NCBI GenBank assembly: GCA_016722445.1
Contig: JADKIZ010000002.1
Coordinates: forward strand, 248,001-312,000
From: Flavobacteriales bacterium
GTDB taxonomy: Bacteria; Bacteroidota; Bacteroidia; Flavobacteriales_D; Sanyastnellaceae
Length of the DNA stretch: 64,000 nucleotides
Direction of reading: 5' to 3'
The translations under genes were made by a program, and so were the position numbers. This document shows, piece after piece, positions 35,401 to 42,569 of this stretch. The notes beneath the pieces were generated by a model that searched no databases, had not been told where the DNA came from, and worked only from the letters and a program-made list of their open reading frames with translations. The number at the start of each line of letters is the position of its first letter. Positions within the stretch are counted from its first letter, which is position 1.

Positions 35401-38132
35401 GACTGCGCTTCGATATTATCTACGATACCATCATCATCGGAATCAATATCCAGATAATCGGCTAAACCGTTGCTGTCCGTATTTGGTAAAATAAGTGCCG
35501 TTCCTCCATTGTCGATATCTACAAGATCAGAAAGTCCATCACCATCAGTATCTGTGATTGCACCAGTGCCGATCATTCCATCGTTATCCGGATCAATTCC
35601 ACCAGCCTCAATAACGTCCAGGATACCATCATTATCGGAATCCAAGTCCATTGAGTTAAATGCACCATCAGCGTCATTGTCGGCGACACAGGTGATCGGA
35701 GAAGCGGCAAATGCATCAATAAAATTACCCACAGATGCAGAACCACTACCGGTACTCACTGCTTCAAACCAGAAACGGGTGAGATATTGACCAGCAGGAA
35801 CAGTATAGGTGCCTGAGTGAAATTCCCAAGAAGCCGTTGTTGCGGAATAATTTTGAGAAAAGTCAAATGAGCTTACAGAACCAATTTTGAATGCCATGAC
35901 ATCCGTACCAACTCTTGCACGGTGCGCAAATGACCAAGAAATGATCTCACCAGGAATGGTGATCAAATCCTGATAGTTGGCTGCGACAAGATTTGCATTG
36001 AGTTCTGCAAACTGATCACCTTCATATGACGCCACTCCATTGAAGCCAGATTGCCAGATTTCGATTTGACTGTCTGCGGCTGCTGTTTCCCAACCGTCCA
36101 CCAAAGCTTCAGACATCACAAGGAATGTCGTTACAGTGGAAGGACTTTCGAATCCACCATTGATGACTTCATACTGTACTGAATTATTTGAAGCACATTC
36201 GTCGATATCTTCAATACCGTCATTATCGTCATCGAGGTCATTGAGGTCTTCAATTCCATCGCCGTCGTAATCATCAGACGGATCAACCACTGAATTCACT
36301 ACCACCTCTATAAGAGCAATGTTTGAGACATTGCCATCATTGTCTTCAATGGTATAGTTGATGCTTGCTATTCCAAAATAATCTGTTGCAGGAATGAATG
36401 TCACATCACCTGTACCAGTATCTACTGACCACGATCCTTCGGCAGTTGTGATTGTAGTTTGTTGTCCTACAGTGATTGGATCGAGGTCGATCGTTGAAGG
36501 ATCAACTGTTCCATCTGTATCAGTATCATTACCATCGATATCAGATATCGTTACCTGAACATCTTCGTCAGTAGTAGCAACATCATCATTGGCCACAGGG
36601 GCAATAGAAGGGCAAGCGAATCCATCCGATGAATCCGTATCATAAATGGTGATCTCTTGACCAGCGAGAGCAGAAGGTACAACAGCTTTGGTAACTACTG
36701 TTCTCACTCCATTTCTATTTGGGAAACTAACTACAACATAAACTTCTTCATTCGGATCGCTCACACCGAAATGCAAAACTGGATTTCCGAACGTACCATA
36801 TCCTTCTCCACTTGCGAGATTCATCAAAGGAGAAATTCGTGTACCAGCGCAATTGTAGAGAGCTGCATTTGCACCGTTTGCAATGGCATAAGTTGAAGCA
36901 CCGAAATCCCATTTTGCTTGAACGCGCAGATAATTGAGATCATTCAATTGATTCTGCCAAAGTTGATTGTCCAAAGTGGACATATTCAAATAGAGATCAA
37001 GGTCACCATCATTATCAGTATCTACAAACGAAGCGCCTTGTGTATTTCCCGCGGGGTTGATGCCAAAATTGACTGGGGCCACAGGTTGACTAAAAGTCAA
37101 AGATGATGCTCCGTCATTTTGAAACAGATAACTTTCTGTATGGACATTGGCAAGGAATAAATCGATGTCGCCATCATTGTCAATATCTCCGGCAGTAACA
37201 CCATCAATGGTAGAACCACTTAAAACCACACCTGAAGAAGTGCTTGGTTCGCCAGTTGCTACAAATGTCCCGTTGTCATTTCTCCATATCTGATTGGTGG
37301 AGTTGTCTGCCCAAAAGAGGTCCAGATCACCATCGCTATCGAAGTCAGCCCAACATACGCCACCTTTGTTAGAGTTACTTGCACTTTCATTAAATGATGC
37401 AGAAGAGAAGGTACCATCACCGTTGTTGTGCCAAATGTCATCATTGCTATTTCTTCTGAGACAGAGATCGACATACCCGTCATTGTCATAGTCACCGGCT
37501 GCTGCATAATCGCCTCCTGATCCACCAGTTGGAAGACCTGTGGTAGAATTATCCACTTGGGTAAATTGACCATTTCCATCGTTCGAGAGAATATCCACTC
37601 CGAATACATGATCATCCAACACGATATCTAAGTCACCATCATTGTCATAATCTAAAACCACTATCCCCTCCGAATTGATACCACCTGTAAGGGAAGTGAT
37701 TGACTGATCAGGATCCTGTAGTGCAGTACCGAAGCTATAGGCAGGAGATGAAGAAGGCCCCTGATTCAACCAAATGTTGACTTCATTAAACGTATTGACA
37801 ATAAAATCAAGGTATCCATCATTGTTCAAATCGGCAGCAATGGCGGATCTTTCCGTGGTTGTTGTGCCGAGCGATGCAGCATTTGTTGCTGTGACATCAG
37901 TAAAAGACGTACCTCCAGAAGAAAACAAGAGACGCGTATTCACTGAACCATCATTGGTATTCACCAACAGATCCAGATAGCCATCATTGTTGAAATCAGC
38001 CCAACAAAAACCGGCATCTTTATTTCCAGAAATGTCTACTCCTTGCGAGGCAGCCACATCAGAAAATGATACTTGAGAAATACCGCTCCATGCGAGCAGA
38101 CTGAAAACAGAAATCAGAATAGAATTCTTCAT
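26409..38132 (-). CDS. Giant T9SS type B adhesin-like protein (FG-GAP, TSP3, cadherin-like)
   Basis: About 3907 residues from ATG 38132 (MKNSILISVFSLLAWSGISQ, a signal peptide); a start at 38168 would precede it with a non-signal extension. Domain order: seven FG-GAP/VCBS-type repeats (DFNNDGYLDLLVN and similar) in the first 420 residues; an ASPIC/UnbV-like domain; one Ig-like domain; a DUF642-like carbohydrate-binding-type domain (INGGFESPS...); and thrombospondin type 3 calcium-binding repeats, including sixteen complete 55-residue units. Three Ig-like/TSP3 mosaics follow, then about fourteen cadherin-like Ig repeats of about 90 residues. The C-terminal about 100 residues (VPAGFSPNGDGVNDTF, LKIFNRWGNIVYEADGY) are the gliding-motility-associated type B sorting domain. 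Highly acidic. Probably a calcium-stabilised surface fibre. Confidence 0.93.
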   Translation of the reverse strand: MKNSILISVFSLLAWSGISQVSFSDVAASQGVDISGNKDAGFCWADFNNDGYLDLLVNTNDGSVNTRLLFSSGGTSFTDVTATNAASLGTTTTERSAIAADLNNDGYLDFIVNTFNEVNIWLNQGPSSSPAYSFGTALQDPDQSITSLTGGINSEGIVVLDYDNDGDLDIVLDDHVFGVDILSNDGNGQFTQVDNSTTGLPTGGSGGDYAAAGDYDNDGYVDLCLRRNSNDDIWHNNGDGTFSSASFNESASNSNKGGVCWADFDSDGDLDLFWADNSTNQIWRNDNGTFVATGEPSTSSGVVLSGSTIDGVTAGDIDNDGDIDLFLANVHTESYLFQNDGASSLTFSQPVAPVNFGINPAGNTQGASFVDTDNDGDLDLYLNMSTLDNQLWQNQLNDLNYLRVQAKWDFGASTYAIANGANAALYNCAGTRISPLMNLASGEGYGTFGNPVLHFGVSDPNEEVYVVVSFPNRNGVRTVVTKAVVPSALAGQEITIYDTDSSDGFACPSIAPVANDDVATTDEDVQVTISDIDGNDTDTDGTVDPSTIDLDPITVGQQTTITTAEGSWSVDTGTGDVTFIPATDYFGIASINYTIEDNDGNVSNIALIEVVVNSVVDPSDDYDGDGIEDLNDLDDDNDGIEDIDECASNNSVQYEVINGGFESPSTVTTFLVMSEALVDGWETAAADSQIEIWQSGFNGVASYEGDQFAELNANLVAANYQDLITIPGEIISWSFAHRARVGTDVMAFKIGSVSSFDFSQNYSATTASWEFHSGTYTVPAGQYLTRFWFEAVSTGSGSASVGNFIDAFAASPITCVADNDADGAFNSMDLDSDNDGILDVIEAGGIDPDNDGMIGTGAITDTDGDGLSDLVDIDNGGTALILPNTDSNGLADYLDIDSDDDGIVDNIEAQSTSGYVAPSGVDSNNNGLDDAYDSAAAGTSIAPVNTNGLGNPDYTDTDTDGDGINDVIEGWDTDGNGSAETTAAGTDADDDGLDDAFDTNDIASNPTNGQTPTSFPDAINPGADRDWRQAPGADTDGDGIIDDDEITAGTDPFDPCDPNINALASNDCDNDGLDNAGEITAGTDNTNPDTDGDGINDGDEVVGGSDPNDSCDPNAGAIATDDCDSDGLDTTMETLFGTDPANPDSDGDGFDDGSEVLGGSDPLNACDPDPLAIGTNDCDADGLSNDDETTNGTDPLNPDTDGDGLNDGDEVAGGSDPNDSCDPDAGALATNDCDFDGLTAADEILIGTDPTNPDTDGDGYNDGTEVNLGFDPLDSCNPDPFALGTNDCDNDGLINDDEDIVGTDPLNADTDGDGVNDGDEVSGGSDPLNSCDPNAGALASNDCDSDGLDSTMETLFGTDPANPDTDGDGIDDGTEVLGGSDPLDACDPDPLAIGSNDCDADGLSNDDETVNGTDPLNPDTDGDGFSDGDEVADGSDPNDSCDPNAAALATNDCDLDGLTAEDEFLIGTDPSNPDTDGDGYNDGSEVDLGFDPLDSCNPDPFALGTNDCDNDGLVNDDEDIAGTDPLNPDTDGDGFNDGDEVNNGFDPLDSCDPNAGAIASNDCDSDGLDTATEDLLGTDPGNPDTDGDGIDDGTEVLGGTDPLNACDPDPFAFGSNDCDADGLTNDDELLYGTDPLNPDSDGDGLNDGDEIAGGSDPNDSCDPDAGALSFNDCDLDGLTAADEILIGTDPANPDTDGDGYNDGAEVTLGFDPLDSCNPDPFALGTNDCDNDGLVNDDEDIAGTDPLNPDTDGDGFNDGDEVAGGSDPLNSCDPDAGALASNDCDSDGLDSATEDLFGTDPANPDTDGDGYDDGTEVLDGTDPLNACDPDPFAIGTSDCDADGLTNDDELLYGTDPLNPDSDGDGLNDGDEIAGGSDPNDSCDPDAGALSFNDCDLDGLTAADEILIGTDPANPDTDGDGYNDGAEVTLGFDPLDSCNPDPFALGTNDCDNDGLVNDDEDIAGTDPLNPDTDGDGFNDGDEVTAISDPLNPCDPDPNAVPSENCGTADANDDSILTSLDTPVNVSVLGNDSFGVDGAASQAITVISSNNGTATVNDGGTPNDPSDDTIDFTPDSGFSGTADFTYEICDAELDCDQAIVTVFVGDCLDFASLDCDGDGITNGDEVTNGTDPSDPCDPNAGAVATTDCDSDGLNAGDELLAGTDPADPDSDDDGFDDGSEVTGGSDPLNPCDPDPNAIPSANCGTPFANDDSFTTPIDQSISLDVLDNDSFGVDGANSGSIVIIAVVNGTAAVNDNGTPNDPTDDTIDFTPDSGFIGNAELTYEICDADGDCDQAIVTIVVGDCLSLGTGDCDNDGMTNDDEIAGGSDPLNPCDPDPNAVPSADCGSPVASNDNFVTPINTDILLDVLANDDFGTDGPSSSSITIVSVTNGIATVNDNGTPNDPSDDSIDFTPDSGFIGDAILVYEICDADGDCDQGQVTIVVGDCLSDLNADCDGDNLTNQEEILGDDGIADSGDETNPLDADTDDDGFNDGSEVANGSDPNNPCSPFPFTADPVCDLDDFVITNEETPVSGTLVEVSGMTYSVFIEPANGTIVINANGTYTYTPDPNFFGTDVITYQVCEGVVCDLSTLTVQVNPVNDAPTAIDDEYYVTTGSTLNANVGDNDLNPDNDNLTWSLVTNVGTGTLTFNNDGTFTYVSVSGFLGVVTFTYQVCEGVVCDQAVVTINVTVSTPPVALDDDFTTDEDVQLDGTVATNDSDVDGDVLTYSVFIEPLNGTLILNADGTFTYIPDANFNGTDSFTYEACDPAGFCDDAVVTITVNPIDDPAVAVDDEYNTNEDTSFDGNVSDNDFEPEGEEITFALVGDVTNGTLVFNADGTFTYTPNAGFIGTDVFTYTACDPGSLCTTGTVTINVLPVNETPVANDDEYFVGEDDTLTDDVSTNDTDGDGDVLVVTLLSDVSNGTLVLNADGTFTYTPDADFFGTDSFTYTACDPLNACDDATVVINVVPVNDAPDAVEDFYTVLENEVLNGNVTDNDIEVDGDGVTVTLVDGPANGSVTINTDGTFTYTPNVGFVGTDVFTYISCDPFDVCSDVTTVNINVVPDNGAPIAEDDTYAVDEDGNLSDDVSANDSDPDGDALTYSLDTDASNGTVVLNGDGTFTYTPDGDFFGTDSFTYVVCDVLSFCDTATVVITVNPVADAPVAEDDVVEVNENDFLNGFVGVNDTDADGDVLTFTVGDLPLNGTLVFNADGSYTYTPNSGFLGTDSFTYVACDPDSQCDEATVTINVVPINEAPIAVDDNYVVNEDEVLNGDVSENDSDPENDPLTFTLFADATNGTVVINADGTFTYTPDPGYIGPDQFDYTVCDDNGLCDFGTVFINVIPVNGTPVAVDDVNSGEEDDTVSGDVSTNDSDPENDPLTFNLITPPSNGTVVLNSDGTYTYTPDPDFFGTDTFVYEACDGNTCDQALVTITISPINDAPDAIDDTYTTIEDTSLNGDVTDNDVDPDGDNLTVTVVTTTSNGTLVLNADGTFTYVPNPGFFGTDSFTYEACDAEACDTATVTINVDELNTTPVGVDDTYNVDEDGVLFADVSTNDSDLDGDNLTYTLVTDVSNGTLTLNADGTFTYVPDANFNGTDSFTYSVCDDDGNCDTVTVTINVIPVNDAPVAQDDTYTIDEDSTLDDDVSDNDSDIDGDNLTYVVLDDVDNGVLVLNADGTFTYIPDTDFFGTDTFTYQVTDEGGVTLTVTVVINVLPVLDPHAENDQYTTDEDVSFDGDVSDNDNDTDGFIYTVTDGPDHGTLIMNEDGTFTYIPDPNYNGFDDFTYEACDPSGQPCVTATVTIIIVAQPDDILTVPAGFSPNGDGVNDTFIIENIDSYPANNLKIFNRWGNIVYEADGYTSSESWNGTTTVGGVVAGSKVPEGTYFYVLDPGPSSLNPNMEQEVVSGYIVIKYENK
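32256..34895 (-). repeat. Higher-order TSP3 repeat array (16 x 165 nt, four-unit period of 660 nt)
   Basis: Sixteen complete 55-residue units of the form GTDP.NPD(T/S)DGDG..DG.E...G.DP...C.PD....NDCD.DGL...DE, in frame inside the giant gene. Units recur in a fixed order of four types (ends TMET/ATED, NDDE, AADE, NDDED), giving a 220-residue, 660-nt super-repeat present four times. Segments 32401-32600 and 33061-33260, exactly 660 nt apart, differ at only a few bases. Confidence 0.92.
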
Positions 38133-38461
38133 GATGAAAAAATTTGGGTGATCCGTATGTATGCCCACAGGTTTGCGTAGGATACATCAATACACGGACG
38201 CAAATCAATTCTATACAATGTTGTGCCTGACTTGTGATTTTAGAAACATCCAACACAGGTCTGTTTATTTCGTTAAAACACAACCAATAGGGGCTATTAT
38301 TCTCACTCTACAAGGAGATTCACAATCAGTTTCTATTGTAAATTGTTCTCATTTCAAATAGCATATGGATGCCTCACTTAAGTTTATTGAGGGTATGATC
38401 TGATGCCAAGTGGAAACAAAAAACAATGCCTTCGGATTAACTTTGTTATAAAATCTTACGC
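38133..38461. other. Divergent intergenic region, little recognisable
   Basis: About 330 nt between the divergent giant adhesin gene and the MazG-like gene. It must hold the promoter of the T9SS operon, but I find no good TAnnTTTG match on the minus strand. On the plus strand TAACTTTG (38438-38445) is a candidate -7 element for the MazG-like gene. No credible ORF or hairpin. Confidence 0.5.
38438..38445 (+). promoter_or_regulatory. Putative -7 element for the MazG-like gene
   Basis: TAACTTTG, identical to the -7 element proposed at 23016-23023, lies 16 nt before ATG 38462. No TTG at the usual -33 spacing. Confidence 0.35.
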
Positions 38462-38803
38462 ATGATGAATCAACTCACCATTGAAGACGCCCAGAAACAA
38501 GTGGACCAATGGATTACCACCACAGGAGTTCGGTACTTCAATGAGCTCACCAATATGGTGATCCTGACAGAAGAAGTGGGCGAATTAGCGCGAATAGTCG
38601 CCAGAAGATATGGAGAACAAAGCGAAAAAGACAGCGATAAAAACAAAGACCTTGGGGATGAAATGGCAGATGTAATGTGGGTTTTAATTTGTCTTGCCAA
38701 TCAGACAGGCATCAATCTTACTGATGCATTTCGTAAGAATTTGGAAAAAAAGTCAATTCGTGATGCCATAAGGCATATTGAAAATCCGAAACTCAGAACT
38801 TGA
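38462..38803 (+). CDS. MazG-like nucleotide pyrophosphohydrolase
   Basis: 113 residues; a second in-frame ATG follows directly at 38465. The all-alpha NTP-PPase metal-binding pattern is visible: MVILTEEVGELARIVARR (ExxE) and LGDEMADVMWVLICLAN (ExxD). Such enzymes hydrolyse nucleoside triphosphates to monophosphates and pyrophosphate, cleaning aberrant nucleotides from the pool. The short form seen here acts as a dimer in homologues. It stands alone on the plus strand and converges with the Fer4_19 gene. Confidence 0.9.
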   Translation: MMNQLTIEDAQKQVDQWITTTGVRYFNELTNMVILTEEVGELARIVARRYGEQSEKDSDKNKDLGDEMADVMWVLICLANQTGINLTDAFRKNLEKKSIRDAIRHIENPKLRT

Positions 38804-38822
38804 TAGTTTGAATGCGCTCATG

Positions 38823-39032
38823 TCATTCATTCATTCTGAAGGAGAGGGCACCGCTAGGGCACTTCTTGATTTGTTCGATGATTTCCGCCGTAGATGCCTG
38901 ATCTATTTTTACCCAAGGCACTTCCCTTGGCTTAAAAACATGAGATAACCCTTTTGCACAAATACCTGAGTGAATACACTTTGTATTCTCCCAAACCACA
39001 ATCACTTCGCCATTGGAATATTCTTTCTTCAT
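38823..39032 (-). CDS. Fer4_19 divergent 4Fe-4S mono-cluster protein
   Basis: 69 residues. Sequence features CIHSGICAKGLSHVFKP, PWVKID and KKCPSGALSF match the divergent 4Fe-4S mono-cluster family (YjdI-like), where the conserved text is CiHsgeC...F....PWi...CPSGAL. Only three cysteines are present (in CIHSGIC and KKCPSGAL), so cluster type and ligands are uncertain. Its ATG overlaps the stop of the upstream GNAT gene as ATGA (39029-39032), indicating translational coupling. Confidence 0.85.
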   Translation of the reverse strand: MKKEYSNGEVIVVWENTKCIHSGICAKGLSHVFKPREVPWVKIDQASTAEIIEQIKKCPSGALSFRMNE

Positions 39033-40294
39033 GAGATTGATTTTTGAAGTTCGTCTGTTTGTAGTTGCTGTAAAACTTCTGCTTTATACGGTTGACGTTG
39101 CGGATACTCGGATGGCTTCACATAGTTGAGTATTCTGGACAACAATGCATTGGAAATGCGCTGTTGATGTAAAAAACAACATGTCAGATCAACTGGAAAT
39201 GCACCGATGGTCGATTTTATTTCGGCGGCGGTTCTTCCAAAAACAATTCTCTCACATTTATTAAGGATGGCCAAATCAACATAATCATAGAGCATTCTCT
39301 GATAAATGGCGTAATCGCGATTCAAATCATAATCGATGCCGATGACATGTGCTTCCATCATGGGACCACAGACCATGGCAGACATAAAACCAACAGGTTT
39401 GTTTTCGAACCAATAGGTTTGCACAAAAAAATGACCTGGTAAGTGTTGCAGTAATAGTGGTAGCGTATCCAGATTCAATTTACCCAATCGAAAATCTGCT
39501 TTGTTGTGCACATTTTCGTACAGTTCGGTAAGTTGGGGAATCAATTTTTTCACGCTTTCTGCAGTCTCAAACTTGGTTTCGAGGATTTTTGATTTATTCA
39601 GAGCGGCTTTCGCCTTGGTTCTGAATTTCGTATTCATCCCTTCTAGGTAATGATTGAATGTAGTCCACTCTTTCAAGATAGGCATGACCATGTTGTGATC
39701 AACCTGAAACTTTTTGAAACCCGCTTTACTAAGTTGATCAGCAACACCGGCCGAGGCAGGATAAAAGTCCTTGATTACCATAGCACAAATCTTCTTCCCG
39801 TTCTCCTTTTCCTGTTTGGCGATAATGCGCATTGCTCCTGCAATCAAATGACTGATTTGCTGATCGCTCAAAGCTACATTGAAGTTGAATCCGTGTTCAC
39901 CAGTTGCAATGGCATTGCCGCAAATGAGGATGTTGTGAACGTGCTTACCCCGAATGACGGAGGCCAATTTGTTCAAGGCACGAAGAAAGACATTTTGATA
40001 TGCGTCTTCAGAGGTCGTGAAATGCGTAATCTGGAAAGCGGCAGCACCTATGACATCATCTCCCGATCGGAAAACAGCATACCTCAATTCAAGGCCTTCA
40101 TCGTGGGCATCTTCAAGCGAGCTGAGGTAGTCCAAACACAAAAACCGATGTGAGTTGGTGATCACTTTTGCCCAATCAGTGAAATTGATATCGCGATATG
40201 AATGAAAAATTTCGGTAGATACAGCAAGATCAATTTCCGATGCATCGGAAGTCTTGCAATACTTGTTGAGCGTTGAGTAAATCGTACAAGACAT
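39029..40294 (-). CDS. FemAB/GNAT-fold N-acyltransferase-like protein
   Basis: 421 residues, soluble. The C-terminal half looks like an acetyltransferase fold: HFFVQTYWFENKPVGFMSAM, AHVIGIDYDLNRDYAIYQRMLYDYVDLAI and RIVFGRTAAEIKSTIGA. This resembles Bacteroidota proteins of the FemAB-like/peptidogalycan-biosynthesis group, where a small group or aminoacyl residue is transferred. The N-terminal half (residues 1-200) may be a second, degenerate GNAT unit. The substrate is unknown. Translational coupling to a Fer4_19 protein is unusual for an acyltransferase. Confidence 0.65.
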   Translation of the reverse strand: MSCTIYSTLNKYCKTSDASEIDLAVSTEIFHSYRDINFTDWAKVITNSHRFLCLDYLSSLEDAHDEGLELRYAVFRSGDDVIGAAAFQITHFTTSEDAYQNVFLRALNKLASVIRGKHVHNILICGNAIATGEHGFNFNVALSDQQISHLIAGAMRIIAKQEKENGKKICAMVIKDFYPASAGVADQLSKAGFKKFQVDHNMVMPILKEWTTFNHYLEGMNTKFRTKAKAALNKSKILETKFETAESVKKLIPQLTELYENVHNKADFRLGKLNLDTLPLLLQHLPGHFFVQTYWFENKPVGFMSAMVCGPMMEAHVIGIDYDLNRDYAIYQRMLYDYVDLAILNKCERIVFGRTAAEIKSTIGAFPVDLTCCFLHQQRISNALLSRILNYVKPSEYPQRQPYKAEVLQQLQTDELQKSIS

Positions 40295-40497
40295 TCGAGT
40301 GGTAAAACTACATCATTCATGGACATGAAAAGTTTACCTGGGTTAAGAGAAATGGCGAAACAGCTCTAATTGACCGATTATAAGCTGTATAAAGCTTTCA
40401 GCAGTGAATTCGATCTATGAAAAATCATCGAAAACGACATGATCAGGATCAAATTCATGATCTGTACAATTCTATTCATGATTACATCAGGAGGCTC

Positions 40498-40505
40498 TAA
40501 TTTCG
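40498..40505 (+). promoter_or_regulatory. Putative -7 element upstream of the 234-residue membrane protein
   Basis: TAATTTCG, the same octamer as at the glyA promoter, 15 nt before ATG 40521. No TTG at the expected distance. Confidence 0.25.
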
Positions 40506-40520
40506 GGGCAAAATTTTATC

Positions 40521-41225
40521 ATGCTCGAAATACCTGGTCATATTACCCTCGTCTTTATTCTGACCACATTCGTCACTTACCTGATGTTCGTGGTATCATG
40601 CATGTTTGCTGAAACAAAAAAGATTCAAAACAGAGCAGTAGCGGTAGCGTTGCTCTCATTACTATGGATCATTTTTCAAAGTACACTTTCTTTGAATGCA
40701 TGGTATATGGACAGAAAAACAGTACCTCCTCACCTTGCCTTTCCAGTTATCAGTTGGCTTGTTACCATGACACTCGTATTCATCGTTCCTAGATTAAAAG
40801 TATGGACAGATCAGCTGTCTCTTCGCGTACTTACATGGATTCATATTGTGCGACTGCCAGTTGAGTTATGCCTTTATTGGCTTGCACTACAAAGACAATT
40901 ACCATGGAGTATGACCTTTGAAGGCTACAATTTCGATATCATATTCGGATGCACCGCTCCTATCGTTGCTCTTTTATATTTTAATTTTAAGAAAATCAAC
41001 CGCAAAGTATTTTTAGTTTGGAACATCCTCGGACTTGTATCTGTGCTTGCTGTGGTCATCAGAGGCATTGGGGCTGTGCCATCACCATTGCAGTTCTGGG
41101 ACTTTACACAACCAAACTATGCTGTCATGCATTTCCCATTCATTTGGTTACCTTCATTCATAGTTCCTGTGGTCATCTTTTCACATTTGAATGCCATTCG
41201 TCGACTGACGATCAAATCGAAATAA
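40521..41225 (+). CDS. Seven-helix integral membrane protein of unknown function
   Basis: 234 residues with about seven evenly spaced hydrophobic helices and short loops; basic residues cluster on alternate sides (FAETKKIQNR, RLTIKSK at the C-terminus). Aromatic and proline-rich loops include LSLNAWYMDRKTVPPHLAFP and WDFTQPNYAVMHFP. I do not recognise a named family. It stands alone on the plus strand, convergent with the membrane protein at 41255. Confidence 0.75.
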   Translation: MLEIPGHITLVFILTTFVTYLMFVVSCMFAETKKIQNRAVAVALLSLLWIIFQSTLSLNAWYMDRKTVPPHLAFPVISWLVTMTLVFIVPRLKVWTDQLSLRVLTWIHIVRLPVELCLYWLALQRQLPWSMTFEGYNFDIIFGCTAPIVALLYFNFKKINRKVFLVWNILGLVSVLAVVIRGIGAVPSPLQFWDFTQPNYAVMHFPFIWLPSFIVPVVIFSHLNAIRRLTIKSK

Positions 41226-41254
41226 ATATTCAGAGAACATTTTCAAATTTTCTT

Positions 41255-42560
41255 TTAGATAAACCTTCTAATCTTCGAAGGCAATCGTTCTTTGTCAATG
41301 AGCATTGTCAAAACAATCAACAGAAATGGTAACGCCACTACCTTATAACGCAACACGGCGCCAAGTATCGGAACACAATTACCGAGAATTGAAGCAAACA
41401 CCAGCAAATAAGAAATCATAAACAGGATTAACAATCCTTCTTCTTTTGAAATTTTTCTCTTGAAACTAAATAGTGTTACACAGAAGAAGATTAGGTACAA
41501 AAGATTTTCAAATCCGAAAAAAAAAACCCGGCAAACTATTTACCTCAAAAGGAAGAGGTCTGAAATAGGTAAGAAAAAATGCTTGTGGGTAATGCAATAA
41601 GAACTGTGAAGTTGTGCCAATTGGAGGAATATCAATTACACTTCCAGCCTTCGTCAAAAAAGCCACATTGTAAAAATCTGTTTGTCTTTTATGCAAGACA
41701 TATAAAAAATCTCCACCACTGAAAAAATGATGGGCATTTTGAGCGACAATAAAACATAAAACATGAACAATGATGAAAAGGTAAATCAATTTCAATTTTC
41801 GAAACACCACTGCAATCATCAAAAAAATCAATGCTGGCAGCATCGATACAATGACATACATTTTCAGATAAAACAACAATGCGAAACACACCATGACCAT
41901 CAACCATGACTTCCATTTGCGCCGATCTGAAATCAGTATCATGATATGCCATAACATGAAACCCAGAAATAAAAACAAAGGAGATTCCTTCAGAACGGAT
42001 GATGACCAGAAAACAACAGAGGGCAATAAAAAACAAATGATGAATAACCACCATTCCTTTCCAGAGAAGAAGCGCACAAAAGCTTTGTACAATGCAACAA
42101 AACCAACAAAGGAAAAAAATGAAAGAATGATCGCATGAGCATGAAAACTTCCAAATGTCACAAAAGATAAAATGACATTGATTCGAATAATGGTAGAGCA
42201 ATCATCACTTAATCCATATGTATATCCACTGCTCCATGCATGCAATTGATCGACAACGTGAACATACTCCGCACTGTTCATTTCATGGCCAAACATGAGG
42301 GCCCAAAAAACATCACGATGTTGTGACCATTCATGATAGATCACTTGCGCATCATTGAAATAACGCAATGCATCACTTACAGATTGATCCACATAATACC
42401 TTGTGTAAACAAGATAAAAAATAAATCCAACAAAAACTTTCAAAAGGAATGTTCCGGTAAGAAATTTTCTCGGGATTTTTTCCAGATAAAAAAACCGGGA
42501 CCAATGCACCGCAACCACAAATAAGATGGTGTATAGCAGCGGTACAATAGTCCCGGTCAT
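41255..42560 (-). CDS. EpsG/O-antigen-polymerase-like membrane protein, split by a T10 tract
   Basis: Frame one (42560-41508) gives about ten transmembrane helices and ends SLPGFFFRI. Frame two (to 41255) continues with LYLIFFCVTLFSFKRK and two more helices. They join in frame if the run of ten T on the coding strand (plus A run 41517-41526) is nine, reading LPGFFFGFENLLYLIFFC. The pattern TYFRPLPFEVN...(G)FEN is common in Bacteroidota membrane proteins linked to polysaccharide assembly. The intact protein would be about 434 residues. Its start lies 9 nt after the YfhO gene, so it is probably co-transcribed. Either an assembly indel or a phase-variable tract. Confidence 0.75.
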
Positions 42561-42569
42561 TTTATTTTT

